IMG/VR virus record: IMGVR_UViG_3300032116_001127
Coordinates: 1-26,671 of that record
Source of the DNA: a virus
Direction: 5' to 3' (one strand)
Length of the DNA: 26,671 nucleotides
The stretch's first letter is position 1; every line of letters begins with the position of its first letter. This document shows positions 1 to 9,000 of the stretch, piece by piece. Under the pieces are notes generated by a model. It was not told where the DNA came from. It did not search any database and saw only the letters and a program-made list of their open reading frames with translations. The translations under genes were made by a program, and so were the position numbers.

Positions 1-31
1 TAGCCAATCGTGAGTCTTTCTTTTCAGCCAT
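1..31 (-). CDS. 5' end of a late gene cut by the window edge
   Basis: A start codon at 31 on the minus strand opens a reading frame beginning MAEKKDSRLA that runs off the left end. An AGGAG Shine-Dalgarno sequence sits 6 bases before the ATG. The start overlaps the last 8 bases of the glycosyltransferase gene, the same kind of tight overlap as elsewhere in this operon. Only ten residues are visible, so no function can be given; it should be the next gene of the virion operon. Confidence 0.6.
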   Translation of the reverse strand, partial: MAEKKDSRLA

Positions 32-1163
32 TTGAAACTCCTAAATAACCAGCATCTCGAAGAGTATCACGAACCACAATTGGAACCAGAGCTGTCTCGC
101 CTTTGGCTAGCCGAACACGGTGTCGGCCTATGTCGGCCTCCACCTTGCGGTTAACCGTAATCTCAACCCTAGCCTGATCTGCCGGAACCCAATCCAGTTC
201 GGTTAGTGTTCCCCCAGTCCCACTGAGCTTAACCATTTTTTGAGCGGATTTATTCCAAGTAAAACGAGAAACTCCAGAAACTTTTTCCAAAGCCTTCTGC
301 CTGTATTTGCCCCTATGTTCGTAGTGGTCCAGCATCGCAGCACAAAGCGCGTCCAGGTCCGTCTCGTACCAATTGCCAACATTCCAAAGCCTTTCGTGAA
401 CGGCGGGTTGAGGAGGCGCTGGAACAGCTGTGGTCGCCAAGTCAATGAAGTCTGAGTGCCCAGTCATGTCAGACATAATGGTTGGGACACCCATGGCAAT
501 TGTTTGCAGTGGCATCAACCCAAAACCCTCTCCGCGAGACGCTGCCACGAAACAGTCAGCACTTGCGTAAAGGTCATACTCTTGCTCTACTGTTAGCCAA
601 GAGTCAACAAGCTTTATGTTTGGGTTAGTGATCTTTGGTGGCTCTCCCCTGATCTCAGGCGTTATCTTCAGCACAAGCTCGGCATCTTTTAAGTTGAGCT
701 TCTCAAAGGCGCGGACAACAATGTCAAGACCCTTGCGCTGCCAAGACGAGCCACCGGCCACAAAGCGGAACACATCGTTTGTGGGGGGCTCGCAGAGGGT
801 CCAGACATTCGTGTCTACGCCCAAGTGACAAACAGAGACGTCTTTGTGGTAAGCCGCAAATAGCTGCCTGTTGTGCTCACATGGAACAAGAACCTTGTCA
901 AATTGTGGTAGGTATTCGTAAAAGTATTCCGGCAGCTGGCTGGTTTCCCACATTGTAAACAGGACTTTTTTCTGCCCCTTGAACCAACCCTTTATAAGAG
1001 TGGGCTGTAAACAAAACACGGCCACCTCAGAGTGTGGATGCAAAACAACGCTGGGGGGTAAGTGCTTCTGAAGCGACAGGTTCATGTTGCCGTAGCCATA
1101 ATGATTATGGTTTGGGCCATGTATAGAAATGGTTTTTAGACTAGGCCGGTTTCCACTTGCCAT
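24..1163 (-). CDS. glycosyltransferase, GT4/GT1-like (GT-B fold)
   Basis: A 379-residue protein that should transfer a sugar from an activated donor. The C-terminal half has the GT-B retaining pattern: GSSWQRKGLD at about residue 137 opens the donor-binding Rossmann domain, YASADCFVAASRGEGFGL covers about 199-216, and MGVPTIMSD follows. The usual E-x7-E motif reads EGFGLMPLQ from residue 212, so the second glutamate is glutamine here. The N-terminal half should bind the acceptor. The start is supported by AAGGAGTC directly upstream, although it overlaps the preceding gene by 28 bases. It lies in the structural operon downstream of the capsid gene, so glycosylation of a virion protein is a reasonable guess; sugar modification of DNA or host envelope is an alternative. 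The fold call is firm; the substrate is unknown. Confidence 0.85.
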   Translation of the reverse strand: MASGNRPSLKTISIHGPNHNHYGYGNMNLSLQKHLPPSVVLHPHSEVAVFCLQPTLIKGWFKGQKKVLFTMWETSQLPEYFYEYLPQFDKVLVPCEHNRQLFAAYHKDVSVCHLGVDTNVWTLCEPPTNDVFRFVAGGSSWQRKGLDIVVRAFEKLNLKDAELVLKITPEIRGEPPKITNPNIKLVDSWLTVEQEYDLYASADCFVAASRGEGFGLMPLQTIAMGVPTIMSDMTGHSDFIDLATTAVPAPPQPAVHERLWNVGNWYETDLDALCAAMLDHYEHRGKYRQKALEKVSGVSRFTWNKSAQKMVKLSGTGGTLTELDWVPADQARVEITVNRKVEADIGRHRVRLAKGETALVPIVVRDTLRDAGYLGVSNG

Positions 1164-1405
1164 GACTCCTTGGCTTTCTTTTCTATGTTTGCGCAGCCAT
1201 CGATTTTCTTGGGCTGCAAACCATCTTTGCGAAGGCGTTTGTAGGCAGGCATGTCTTTTTGCCAGCGGGCTTCTGTTGCATTTATTTGTGCGGCCCGGTT
1301 ACCGCCAGATGTGGTGGTGTTTGGGCCCGTCCTGACGTGGGCTATGCGACAACCAAAGCACCCCTCAACATCAAGGTTGGGGTGCGTCTTCTGATGAAGG
1401 ATCAT
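1136..1405 (-). CDS. small conserved phage protein with CxxC
   Basis: An 89-residue basic protein. The N-terminal part has a VEGCFGCRIAHV stretch whose C-x2-C could be half of a zinc site, though no second cysteine pair is present; one more cysteine lies near residue 71 in KIDGCANIEKK. The middle is lysine and arginine rich and the C-terminal third looks helical. Small proteins with a VEGCFxCK-type stretch occur in actinophage late regions, but I know no established function. The start overlaps the preceding stop as ATGA, so translation is probably coupled, and its 3' end overlaps the glycosyltransferase start by 28 bases. Function unknown. Confidence 0.7.
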   Translation of the reverse strand: MILHQKTHPNLDVEGCFGCRIAHVRTGPNTTTSGGNRAAQINATEARWQKDMPAYKRLRKDGLQPKKIDGCANIEKKAKESWQVETGLV

Positions 1406-1665
1406 GTTATGTAGTCCCCGTATCCAGCTTCGGTCAGGTCCGCAGCCTCGGCAGCCGTTATCTCCGTGACGTGTCCACCGTAATAGGTGATAGCAACATC
1501 GGACAGGAATGGGGGCTGATTCTCTGTGTACTGACCAGTTGACAATTTGTAAACATTCCGACCACGCGCACCCGGGCGAATTTTGGAAAACAAAATCTCT
1601 GCCTGGTAATCATCTTCTGACCCGTAAGTAACAAAGTCGTCTGTAGGTGGCGAAAAGAACGGCAT
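1402..1665 (-). CDS. small hypothetical protein downstream of the capsid gene
   Basis: An 87-residue acidic protein. It begins with a proline and aromatic-rich segment (MPFFSPPTDDFVTYGSEDDY) and ends in an alanine/glutamate helix followed by AGYGDYIT. It has no membrane segment and no motif I recognise. The position directly after the major capsid gene suggests a head or neck accessory protein, which is inference. No clear Shine-Dalgarno sequence precedes the ATG. A TATTCT hexamer lies 6 bases upstream, after the terminator hairpin, and could be a -10 box for a leaderless transcript, but no good -35 goes with it. Its stop overlaps the next start as ATGA. Confidence 0.7.
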   Translation of the reverse strand: MPFFSPPTDDFVTYGSEDDYQAEILFSKIRPGARGRNVYKLSTGQYTENQPPFLSDVAITYYGGHVTEITAAEAADLTEAGYGDYIT

Positions 1666-1682
1666 GGCCCAAGAATAGCAAA

Positions 1683-1706
1683 GGCCCCCCGCCGAAGCAG
1701 GGGGCC
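1683..1706 (-). terminator. hairpin terminator after the major capsid gene
   Basis: GGCCCCC at 1683-1689 pairs with GGGGGCC at 1700-1706: a 7-bp, all-G/C stem with a 10-base loop. It lies 16 bases past the capsid stop on the minus strand. The tail reads TTTGCTATTCTT, only moderately T-rich, so termination may be partial, giving abundant capsid mRNA and less of the downstream genes. Confidence 0.6.
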
Positions 1707-1722
1707 ATGCTCAACTCGATAA

Positions 1723-2691
1723 TTACGAGTTTGTGCCGATGCTCGAAGCTGATTCGATGCGGCGGAGGCTTGCCTCACGGAAGCGACCGTATCCACCGAG
1801 CCAGTACCAGCCGAGCGGCTGGAGGCGCATGAGGATGTCGGTTACGTTGCCGCGGACAATCTTTGGTGTTGCACCATTGCCATCGGTGAAGCTGTACGCC
1901 TTGGCGAGAGCCTGACGACCCATGACGTGGGTGCAGTACGCGTCGACTGTGCCGGTTGAACCGGAACCGTCAGAAGCGTTGCTGAACACCTTTGCACGGG
2001 GGGTCTCGATGAAGCGCACCGACTCCCACTGACCGATTTCACCGTTGTAGATGTTTGCGGTATCTACGTAGGTGTGTGGGTCACGGAAGTTTGCAGCACC
2101 GTTCGCGCCACGGAAGTCGTAAGAAACGTCCGGGTGCATGTAGCCGAGGTATGAACCATTGAAGGTTGCAACGTTCGCGCCACGGAGTTGAGCAACAACC
2201 TTACGGATGTCGTCGCCTGCAAGGGTGTCTTCTGGTTGGATGGATGTACGTGCTGACGGGGTTGTCGAACCACCAGTTGCGTACACGACGTTCGAGCCAG
2301 CGGCAAGAACTTCACGGACGATCTGGTCGATTGAGTCACCTGCGTTGTAACCAACGATGTTGGCCGCTGCCGTGTCGACGTTCAGGAACGAGGTGCCACG
2401 CAACTTAGCGGTGGTCACGACTGCGTTACCGTATTCGGCAAGGGTCACGGTCACCTGGCTGTCGCTCAAAGCAACAGGGGTAACGTCGGTTACTTCGTTC
2501 AGGGTGCTGGTTGCTGCTGAGAGATCCGAGAAGATCGTGAACGTAACAGCTGAACCGGGCATTGACTGAGCGGTTGGTTGGACATCCGCAGCCTGATCGA
2601 ACAGGAGTTCGGAACGCAATGCGAAATAAGCAATGCGATCAAACGCTGTCTGGTCTACGGAAAGGGAGGAGGTTGTGGTTTCTCCGGCCAT
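1723..2691 (-). CDS. major capsid protein, N4-gp56 family type
   Basis: A 322-residue protein that should form the icosahedral shell with the HK97 fold. The layout follows N4-gp56-type capsid proteins as I know them: an N-terminal helix with FDRIAYFALRSELLFDQ, then QSMPGSAVTFT, a long stretch around EVTDVTPVALSDSQVTVTL and EYGNAVVTTAKLRGTSF (residues about 65-105), HPDVSYDFRG near 190, GEIGQWESVRFIETPRAKVF near 220-240, and a C-terminal GWYWLGGYGRFREASLRR. Length is normal for the family. AGGAAAA precedes the start. The scaffold-like gene is 27 bases upstream and a strong hairpin follows, the usual scaffold-capsid order. This is one of the safest calls in the window. Confidence 0.93.
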   Translation of the reverse strand: MAGETTTSSLSVDQTAFDRIAYFALRSELLFDQAADVQPTAQSMPGSAVTFTIFSDLSAATSTLNEVTDVTPVALSDSQVTVTLAEYGNAVVTTAKLRGTSFLNVDTAAANIVGYNAGDSIDQIVREVLAAGSNVVYATGGSTTPSARTSIQPEDTLAGDDIRKVVAQLRGANVATFNGSYLGYMHPDVSYDFRGANGAANFRDPHTYVDTANIYNGEIGQWESVRFIETPRAKVFSNASDGSGSTGTVDAYCTHVMGRQALAKAYSFTDGNGATPKIVRGNVTDILMRLQPLGWYWLGGYGRFREASLRRIESASSIGTNS

Positions 2692-2717
2692 GGGTTTTCC
2701 TGCTTTCTTTTAGAGGT

Positions 2718-3161
2718 TTAGATTTCTGCTGCTTGTGCTGCCTCTAAGAGAATCTGCTCGACTTCGGCCTGGCTCTTGGCGTTATTGATACGGGTTACGT
2801 AGTCCACTGGGGGCTCGGAAACATTGCTACCGGCTGCGACCTGTTGGGTTCGCTTCCAAGCTGCTGCTTCCTGCGCCGACCCATCCGGGGGTGCCTGCAT
2901 CAAACCTGCTTCAAGCGCTGCCTGACGAATTGCATCTGGTTCAAGTTCGCCTTCGTAGCCTTTGATGAAGTACTTTGCCATTGGGGCATCCAGAGGGATT
3001 CCCGACTTAGCAAAGGCCAACTCTTTCTTGGCTGCTGCGGCTTCTGCTCGCTCCCTGCGGAGTTCTGCAACTTCCTGTTCCAACTGCTTGACGTGCTTTC
3101 TCAAAGGGTTCTTACCCTCAATCGAATGCTCTTCTTCGAAGTAGTCTTCAGACTCGCTCAT
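2718..3161 (-). CDS. capsid scaffold-like protein
   Basis: A 147-residue, highly charged, alanine and glutamate rich protein immediately before the major capsid gene. Residues about 20-50 (LRKHVKQLEQEVAELRRERA) form a clear heptad coiled coil. The middle has a GIPLDAPMAKYFIKGYEG segment like those in many phage scaffolds, and the C-terminus is another alanine/glutamate helix (VEQILLEAAQAAEI). Composition, length, coiled coil and position all fit a scaffolding protein that shapes procapsid assembly and then leaves. No protease motif is visible. AAAGGAG lies 11 bases before the ATG. Family-level homology cannot be shown by eye. Confidence 0.75.
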   Translation of the reverse strand: MSESEDYFEEEHSIEGKNPLRKHVKQLEQEVAELRRERAEAAAAKKELAFAKSGIPLDAPMAKYFIKGYEGELEPDAIRQAALEAGLMQAPPDGSAQEAAAWKRTQQVAAGSNVSEPPVDYVTRINNAKSQAEVEQILLEAAQAAEI

Positions 3162-3321
3162 ATGGCTTCACACTCCTTTGCCCACGATCCGGACGGAGGT
3201 TCCGGTCGGCTGCATTTGGTTTGATATGTACACCCCTTCTACATCTTGTCTGCGGGGGATTCGACAAGAGTTCCTTCCATTACGGAATCGGGTTTATTCT
3301 TGTTGATGAATAGTTATTCTG
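3162..3321 (-). other. 160-base intergenic leader with hairpins before scaffold/capsid
   Basis: This is the only sizeable gap inside the virion operon. It contains an inverted repeat, CTTGTC 3245-3250 with GACAAG 3263-3268, and smaller CCGG/CCGG and TTCC/GGAA hairpins. A TTGACA hexamer covers the stop codon of the upstream gene, but no matching -10 is found at normal spacing. It may be a 5' untranslated region or weak promoter giving scaffold and capsid higher expression; nothing here proves that. Confidence 0.35.
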
Positions 3322-4179
3322 TCAAGCGTTTGAAAGGCCAGTGACTTCAGAACCCTGCGCCGCAAAGCCTCCGCCACCCTGGAACTCTGCGGTGCGTTGT
3401 GCTGCGCGTTGACGAACTCGCTGAGCCGCTGCTGGGTTGGTGCCAAACACTGCGCCAATCTGTTCTTCCTGAGAGATTGCTTGCTCTTGCGAGGACAATG
3501 CACCGAATAGCTGCTGCGCCCCGGCAATGTTGGCAAAGCCCTGTCGCGCCTCTGCTGATGAGATTTCTTGTGCAGCCAACAATTCCGCGGTTCCGGTTGT
3601 TAATTGCATTCCGGCTTGACGCTCTGCTTCACCAGCAATCTGGGCTGCCTGAGCACGACGCATGAGCACGGGCGTTGCCTTGTCCGGGTCTAGGAAGTAT
3701 GCAGCAAGGTCGCCTTCGGAAACACCGTACAACTGCTTCATCTGGTTGACAACAGCTGGGTCCGCTTGCTTAACGGCTTGGAAGCCAGAACGGACGCGAT
3801 CAAGGATTTCCGCAGAAGAGATGTTGTTTGAGATGAATCCAGAAAAATCGTCTGGGCTGTCATAAAAACCAGCTGGCAAACCAGACCCTTGCATAGCCTG
3901 TGAATAGGCCCGCTCAAGAGCGATGTACTCAGGAATTGAATACACTGGCTGACCCTTTGCCTGCAAAGCAATGTTGCCAGCAAAGCGACGCTTGTAAGCA
4001 TCCGTATCACGAATAGCAAACCCAATGTCGTCAATTGTGGACTCACCGGTAATTTGACCACCGTGCCAAACCAAGGTAACGGCAGCAATTAGATCATTGT
4101 CCCCAAGGCCATAGTAGGCCAAGTAGGAACGAAGGATTTCATCTGCGTCAGGGGCGTTTGGATCGGGAAGCAGCGGCAT
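3322..4179 (-). CDS. unknown protein of the virion module (285 residues)
   Basis: I do not recognise this protein. The N-terminal part (about 1-140) is mixed and acidic, with LRSYLAYYGLGD near residue 16 and SPDDFSGFISNNISSAEIL near 110. From about 150 to 250 it is alanine and glutamine rich and strongly helical (QAAQIAGEAERQAGMQ, AQEISSAEARQGFANI), ending in a glycine-rich tail EFQGGGGFAAQG. Long amphipathic Ala/Gln helices are common in phage internal and ejection proteins, and its position between the giant protein and the scaffold suggests a virion component. Its start overlaps the preceding stop as TAATG, so it is probably translated by coupling. Confidence 0.75.
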   Translation of the reverse strand: MPLLPDPNAPDADEILRSYLAYYGLGDNDLIAAVTLVWHGGQITGESTIDDIGFAIRDTDAYKRRFAGNIALQAKGQPVYSIPEYIALERAYSQAMQGSGLPAGFYDSPDDFSGFISNNISSAEILDRVRSGFQAVKQADPAVVNQMKQLYGVSEGDLAAYFLDPDKATPVLMRRAQAAQIAGEAERQAGMQLTTGTAELLAAQEISSAEARQGFANIAGAQQLFGALSSQEQAISQEEQIGAVFGTNPAAAQRVRQRAAQRTAEFQGGGGFAAQGSEVTGLSNA

Positions 4180-5021
4180 TACATCAACCTACCAAAAGCC
4201 TTGGCCAAAGTGTTACCCAATTGGCGGGCCTCAGACTTGGCGTTTTCTGTTTGGGTCCAGCCATAACGCTTGTCGGTCCTGAGTGTTTGAGCCCACTCGC
4301 CGTTGGTCATCATTCGCTTGGTGCCGTTTTCATCAAACATGTACGCCCGTTCATATTTGGCTTGGCTCATGTCGATGGTGTTGGGATCAACCTCAAGAAG
4401 CTGAGCCGCATAGTCGCGGTAGTTCTGCGTGATGTCGTTCATGGACAGGCCCTTGTCAAGCATTGGCTGAAGGTGCTGATACCTTGCCTTAGCTATCTCT
4501 TGAACCCGAGTCTCCACATCCTCCATACTAATTTTGCCCATAAGCGAACGCTCAACAAGATTGTCGTTTATGTTGACAAAATAGGACTTGCCGTAGTTCA
4601 CGTAAGCGTTGTACAGTTTGGATTTGCGGACGTTTTCTACAGCTGACGCATTGGCGTAGTTGCCGTTATCGTCTTTACGGAACGCTTCGCGGTAGGCCTC
4701 ACGCTTGAGGTCGTCCCCGGTTAGGCCGTAGTTAAGAATCCTGGCCACCAGCTTGCCGTAGTTTGAGCCGGAGAAATTAATGGTTCCAACCGTATCGATG
4801 ATTTGTTGGTCGATCCTTTGGGTCTTGATTTCCTTAAAGAAAGATGTGCCAGACATTGCTGCCTGAAAACGAGCCAGGCCAGTGTCCGAGGCGTACCACT
4901 CTTCGCTTACTGCCTGCTTGAGTATGTTGAAAGTGTCGGCATACTTAGTACGATCAATGTCGGTCAACAGCCAGGCTGAGTCAGGAAATTGTTCTAGTAC
5001 TAACTGTTCCCAGTCTTCCAT
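4179..5021 (-). CDS. unknown protein of the virion module (280 residues)
   Basis: Not recognised. It is a mixed-charge, mostly helical protein without signal peptide or membrane segment. Visible stretches include WEQLVLEQFPDSAWLLTDID at the N-terminus, LNYGLTGDDLKREAYREAF near residues 93-111, and KRYGWTQTENAKSEARQLG before the C-terminus. The segment from about 155 to 205 (VETRVQEIAKARYQHLQPML) looks like two long helices. It is joined to both neighbours by TAATG junctions and lies in a run of four genes of unknown function after the portal, so a virion structural or DNA-ejection role is the best inference. Only a weak G-rich Shine-Dalgarno sequence precedes the ATG, which fits coupled translation. 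Confidence 0.75.
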   Translation of the reverse strand: MEDWEQLVLEQFPDSAWLLTDIDRTKYADTFNILKQAVSEEWYASDTGLARFQAAMSGTSFFKEIKTQRIDQQIIDTVGTINFSGSNYGKLVARILNYGLTGDDLKREAYREAFRKDDNGNYANASAVENVRKSKLYNAYVNYGKSYFVNINDNLVERSLMGKISMEDVETRVQEIAKARYQHLQPMLDKGLSMNDITQNYRDYAAQLLEVDPNTIDMSQAKYERAYMFDENGTKRMMTNGEWAQTLRTDKRYGWTQTENAKSEARQLGNTLAKAFGRLM

Positions 5022-6049
5022 TATGCACCCCCACGGATCATTGCGTCCATTATGCGAGCAAGGTTCGTGTAGCCAACGGCTGCCCTTTCAGGACCGTACT
5101 CCTGCATTACGCGCTGTTCTGCTGCGGTGCTCACGGATGTAGCGGCTTCACTGCCGGTTGCCCCGCGTTCCATTTGGCGGTACGCGTCTGCAAACCTGGT
5201 CAAACTTTCATCGTCCAGTCTGCGGCCAAGCATTTTTTGAGCTGCGTCCCTAAACACCGCTTTGACATCTTCGGTTGGCGTGTACTGAACGCTGCGTCCG
5301 TAACTCGAACTGCCTTGTGAGGCGTAGTTGGAATCCAGCATAATTCCGTAGTACGCCACATCCCAGGTTCGGCCTGCAACATTAGCGTTTCTAAGCAACA
5401 GAGAAACAGCACTTAAGTCTTGGGTGTCAAACATTGACGCACTGGGGTTGCCGCTTTCTCCATAGAAACCCTTGTTTGCCAAACCCTGCAAAAAAGCCCT
5501 GCGGCTTACCGGATCAGCAAACGAAGCAATAATTCCAAAGGCGTCTTTTTCGGGGTCGTATGGTTTTCTGGCGATGTTGCCGTCTTTGTCGACCAGGTTT
5601 TGACCCACATAGCCAGCGTCTTCAAATTCGACATAACGCTTAGGGACGCCACCAACACGGGTCGTATTGGGATAAATCCTGAAATAAGCTTCGTCCATCT
5701 GCGTGTCCGTTGCATCATTCATTGCGCTAGTTCTGACGGTGACCTTTCGTTCGGGCATAACGTGACCCTCGGCAAAGGCATAGTAATTGTTGGTTGAACC
5801 ATCAAAGCTCGGCATAGAGGCTTCTGCTGCGGCTGCGGCTGCGGCTTGGCCAGCAGTGGAATACTGGTTGTTGTTGTTTGCAAAATCTTGTCTGGGGTCA
5901 CCGGAGGAAGTGGTTTGCGTGTCGCTGCTTCCAGATTGCTCATCCCCAACAAACGGTCCAGTCAAGTTCCTGACGACGGTTTTGGGATAGTTGACAACGT
6001 AATCGGTTACTGAACTTACAGCATCATCAAAAAAATCTTGAATACCCAT
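5021..6049 (-). CDS. unknown protein of the virion module (342 residues)
   Basis: Not recognised. The N-terminus (MGIQDFFDDAVSSVTDYVVN) looks like an amphipathic helix. It is followed by a low-complexity linker of Ser, Thr, Gln, Asn and a run of alanines (AAAAAAAEA, about residues 69-77). The rest is a mixed globular domain with RIYPNTTRVGGVPKRYVEFE near 123-143 and SRRAFLQGLANKGFYGESG near 180-198, a pattern resembling small binding or hydrolase domains but without identifiable catalytic residues. The C-terminal third is helical (MLGRRLDDESLTRFADAYR). GAGG lies just before the TAATG junction. A linker plus globular domains suits a virion or neck component; this is inference from position. 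Confidence 0.75.
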   Translation of the reverse strand: MGIQDFFDDAVSSVTDYVVNYPKTVVRNLTGPFVGDEQSGSSDTQTTSSGDPRQDFANNNNQYSTAGQAAAAAAAEASMPSFDGSTNNYYAFAEGHVMPERKVTVRTSAMNDATDTQMDEAYFRIYPNTTRVGGVPKRYVEFEDAGYVGQNLVDKDGNIARKPYDPEKDAFGIIASFADPVSRRAFLQGLANKGFYGESGNPSASMFDTQDLSAVSLLLRNANVAGRTWDVAYYGIMLDSNYASQGSSSYGRSVQYTPTEDVKAVFRDAAQKMLGRRLDDESLTRFADAYRQMERGATGSEAATSVSTAAEQRVMQEYGPERAAVGYTNLARIMDAMIRGGA

Positions 6050-9000
6050 TAATCCTCAACTTCCGGTGATAGAACACGATCATACAACCGGCCAAATTCG
6101 GGTGTGGCAAGAACTAGCTGATAAGCCATGCCTGCCAACCAATCCCTTAATGGCTCTGCTGTTTTTGATTGCAAGCTTACCAAGCCATACTTGGCCAACT
6201 GGCCCAAAGCTTGATCGCGGTACGACAGGTACTTCGTAATGGCTTCTGCTATCGGCGAGTCCTGAACTTGCCTGTCGGTAACCGCTAGACGAAGCTGGTC
6301 AATCTGGCCCTCAAGCTTGCCAACCTCAAACTGCGCAACCCTAGGAAAGCCTGGGTAGTTGACGGCCAAGCGGTCACGGTATTCGCGCAACCACTCTTTC
6401 TGTTCTGCGCTTGGGTATGCGCCAACCTTTAGGCGGGCATCGCGGTAACGAGCAGAACCCAGGCGGTTCTGTGCTTCAGCAATAATCTCTCTGTCAGTAA
6501 GACGCTCGCGCTTACCAGACCTAATTTGACGCTCCCAAACTGAGAACGAGAAGTCATCGCCACCTGGCGCAAAGTAAGCACCGACCTCGCTGTACTTAGA
6601 CAAGAACTCGCCACTGGATTGCTCCCAGTCACCAAACTGCTCGGTTGCTTCAAGCCCTGACTGGGTTGATCGGCTCTTACCTGATAGGTAAAGCATCGCA
6701 TCTGGTCCGTGGATTTCAAGGAATCGCTGGACGGCTGTGTCGTAGTTGTTCGCCTGGAGGTCATAGAACTCCTTGATGAGCTGACCGACATAGATGTCCT
6801 CGCCTGCCAAAGTGTCAACTCTGAATGCTGGGCTACCAGCCGTAGGTCCAAGGAACTGGGATAGCGCACGGAAAGCCGTCAGAACTTGGGCTTTACCCTT
6901 GGCATCTTTAAGCAGTCTGTCAACGCCGTCAGGTGTGCGCATGTCGTATTCGCCAGCGGCCGACAGGGCTCGCACCGTCTCAATGTAGGTATTGGCAAAC
7001 ACTGTGTTCAGTTGGCTCTTGTTGCCCCTGAGTGCCTGTAGGCCCTTGTCAAGCCAGCCAGGCATAAGGTTGGAAGCAATGCTCTTGTTACGGCCATAAG
7101 GCAAAATGATTTCTGATAATGAGTCCAACGAAGGTGGGTCACCCGCGGCACGGAACAAAGCGTCAGCAGCAATCTGGCCAGCTGGTCCCAAGCTAGGAAT
7201 GAACGTGTAACCAACAGACAGTCTTTGCACGGGGGCTGCAAGTGGGGCGTTGACGCCTGTCACTAATTCTGCAAGGCTGCCGGAAAGTGGGAACACAAAC
7301 ATGTTAACGCCGGTGATTGGGTCTTTATGGAAGAAGCCCTGACCGGTTTCCGCTGGGTCAGCATCGGACATACCTACGTAGGCGCGTTGTGCGCGGCGTA
7401 CGCGAGTCGGGTCTTCGATGAGGAGCCCCGCGTAGTCACCGATGATTGAGGCCCAAGCCGCACCAAACGGTGCTATGACTCGCGTAGCATCCATCAGGTT
7501 GTTCTTTTCCGCCGAGTCAAAGAAGCGCTCTTTGATCTCACGGCTAGCCATGTTGCCAGCAAACATGTCGAGGTCTTCTAGCGTTCCCGTGGGGGTGGTG
7601 ACAAAACGTTCCGCCTGACCAATCCGATCCTGGGTATCGGCTACCAAGCCCTTCATCATTGCCCGCTTTTTGTACAGGTCTTGGCGTAGGTCATACAACT
7701 CTTGTTCAACAAGGTCACGTGGCGCTGGTGAGTTCAAGAAGCTCTTTACGTAATTGGCTGCATCTTCGTCGTAAACCGATGGAACGTCGGAGGTAGCTCT
7801 GGGCAGTTCCCGAGCATCGCCTTGTAGTCGGTCAAGTACGCCAGCTCGGTACTCAGGGTCTTTTGCTGCACGGGCAATGTCGATGTCGGCAACCTTTTTA
7901 ATTTTTACATCATGGATGAGGCTCAAAGCATCATCAAAATCAATTTGAACATCAGCATTCCTAATGCCGTAGCCCCTAAAATTCATCTTTCCCCGAACAG
8001 ACAAAACTGAATTGCTACCTTGCTGCAGCGCTTCCATCAAGGCTTCTACAATATTTTCAACCGGGCCAGCGCCCTCAAAAAAACCAACTCCCGAAAGCAT
8101 TCTTATGTTTATAACAATGTCTTCAAATCCCGGTTCGTCCACAAAGCGACCAACTGCTTTTTCTGGGTTGAGTTCGGGTATCGGCACTCGACCAACATCG
8201 TTAGATGCGGAGTCAATCTTTGCACGACGTCGCTCAACGTAGTCATCAGCCTGTTTTGTTACAGACTTGGCGTTGGCCCCTTTTCTGTTTGCGTATTTTG
8301 CGCGAGATTGTGGGCTGTCAACTAGGTCGTTATAGAATTGTGTTTTAATTCCTACTTTCCTTTTGCCTGGGGGTAGGTAGCCACCAAACTTTGTAGTGTT
8401 TGGGTACAGAACGCTTGCTTCTGCAACAACTTCGCCTAAAAGAGCTCTACCTGCTTTCTTTTTTCGGGCTGCAGTTGCTGGAACATAATTAAGAACGTCA
8501 TCAACTCGGAGCTGAAGTGCCGTAAAATCTTTAGTGTCTGGAGATGGATTCTTTAGGAATCCCGTAACAGACCCACCATTTTTAATGGCATCATTGTAGG
8601 CGTCCGTCTTGACCCAAGTGATAATTGAATTATCCATGAGTCCTTTAGTAATTTTTTTGCTACTAAAACGGAGCCTGTTCAGAGTCCGCCGCGCTTCTCT
8701 TGTTCTGTAGGTCAGAATATTAATAATGTCTGTATGGTCTGTTGAACCAAACTTGTCTGGAATGTTCTCCGTAAGTACGCGGTAACCCATGTCGTGTTCA
8801 TGGTCAACCCTGAAGTCATACAACGGTGTGGGATTCATGTCTTTGACCGCAATCCGTTCACCGGTTGATTTATCAATCCGACTGGTCAACGTGTCGCCTG
8901 TTGCTTCGGGGAAGTCCTCGACAACATCATCGACCACGGAGTCTGCAATCCTGTTGATCGATGGCTCTGCACGAATAGCTGCCTCAGCGCCCTCAACTGC

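Noticed and set aside
3168-3215. 15-residue leader peptide frame just before the scaffold gene
   Set aside because: It has no ribosome site and no regulatory pattern such as repeated codons with alternative hairpins.
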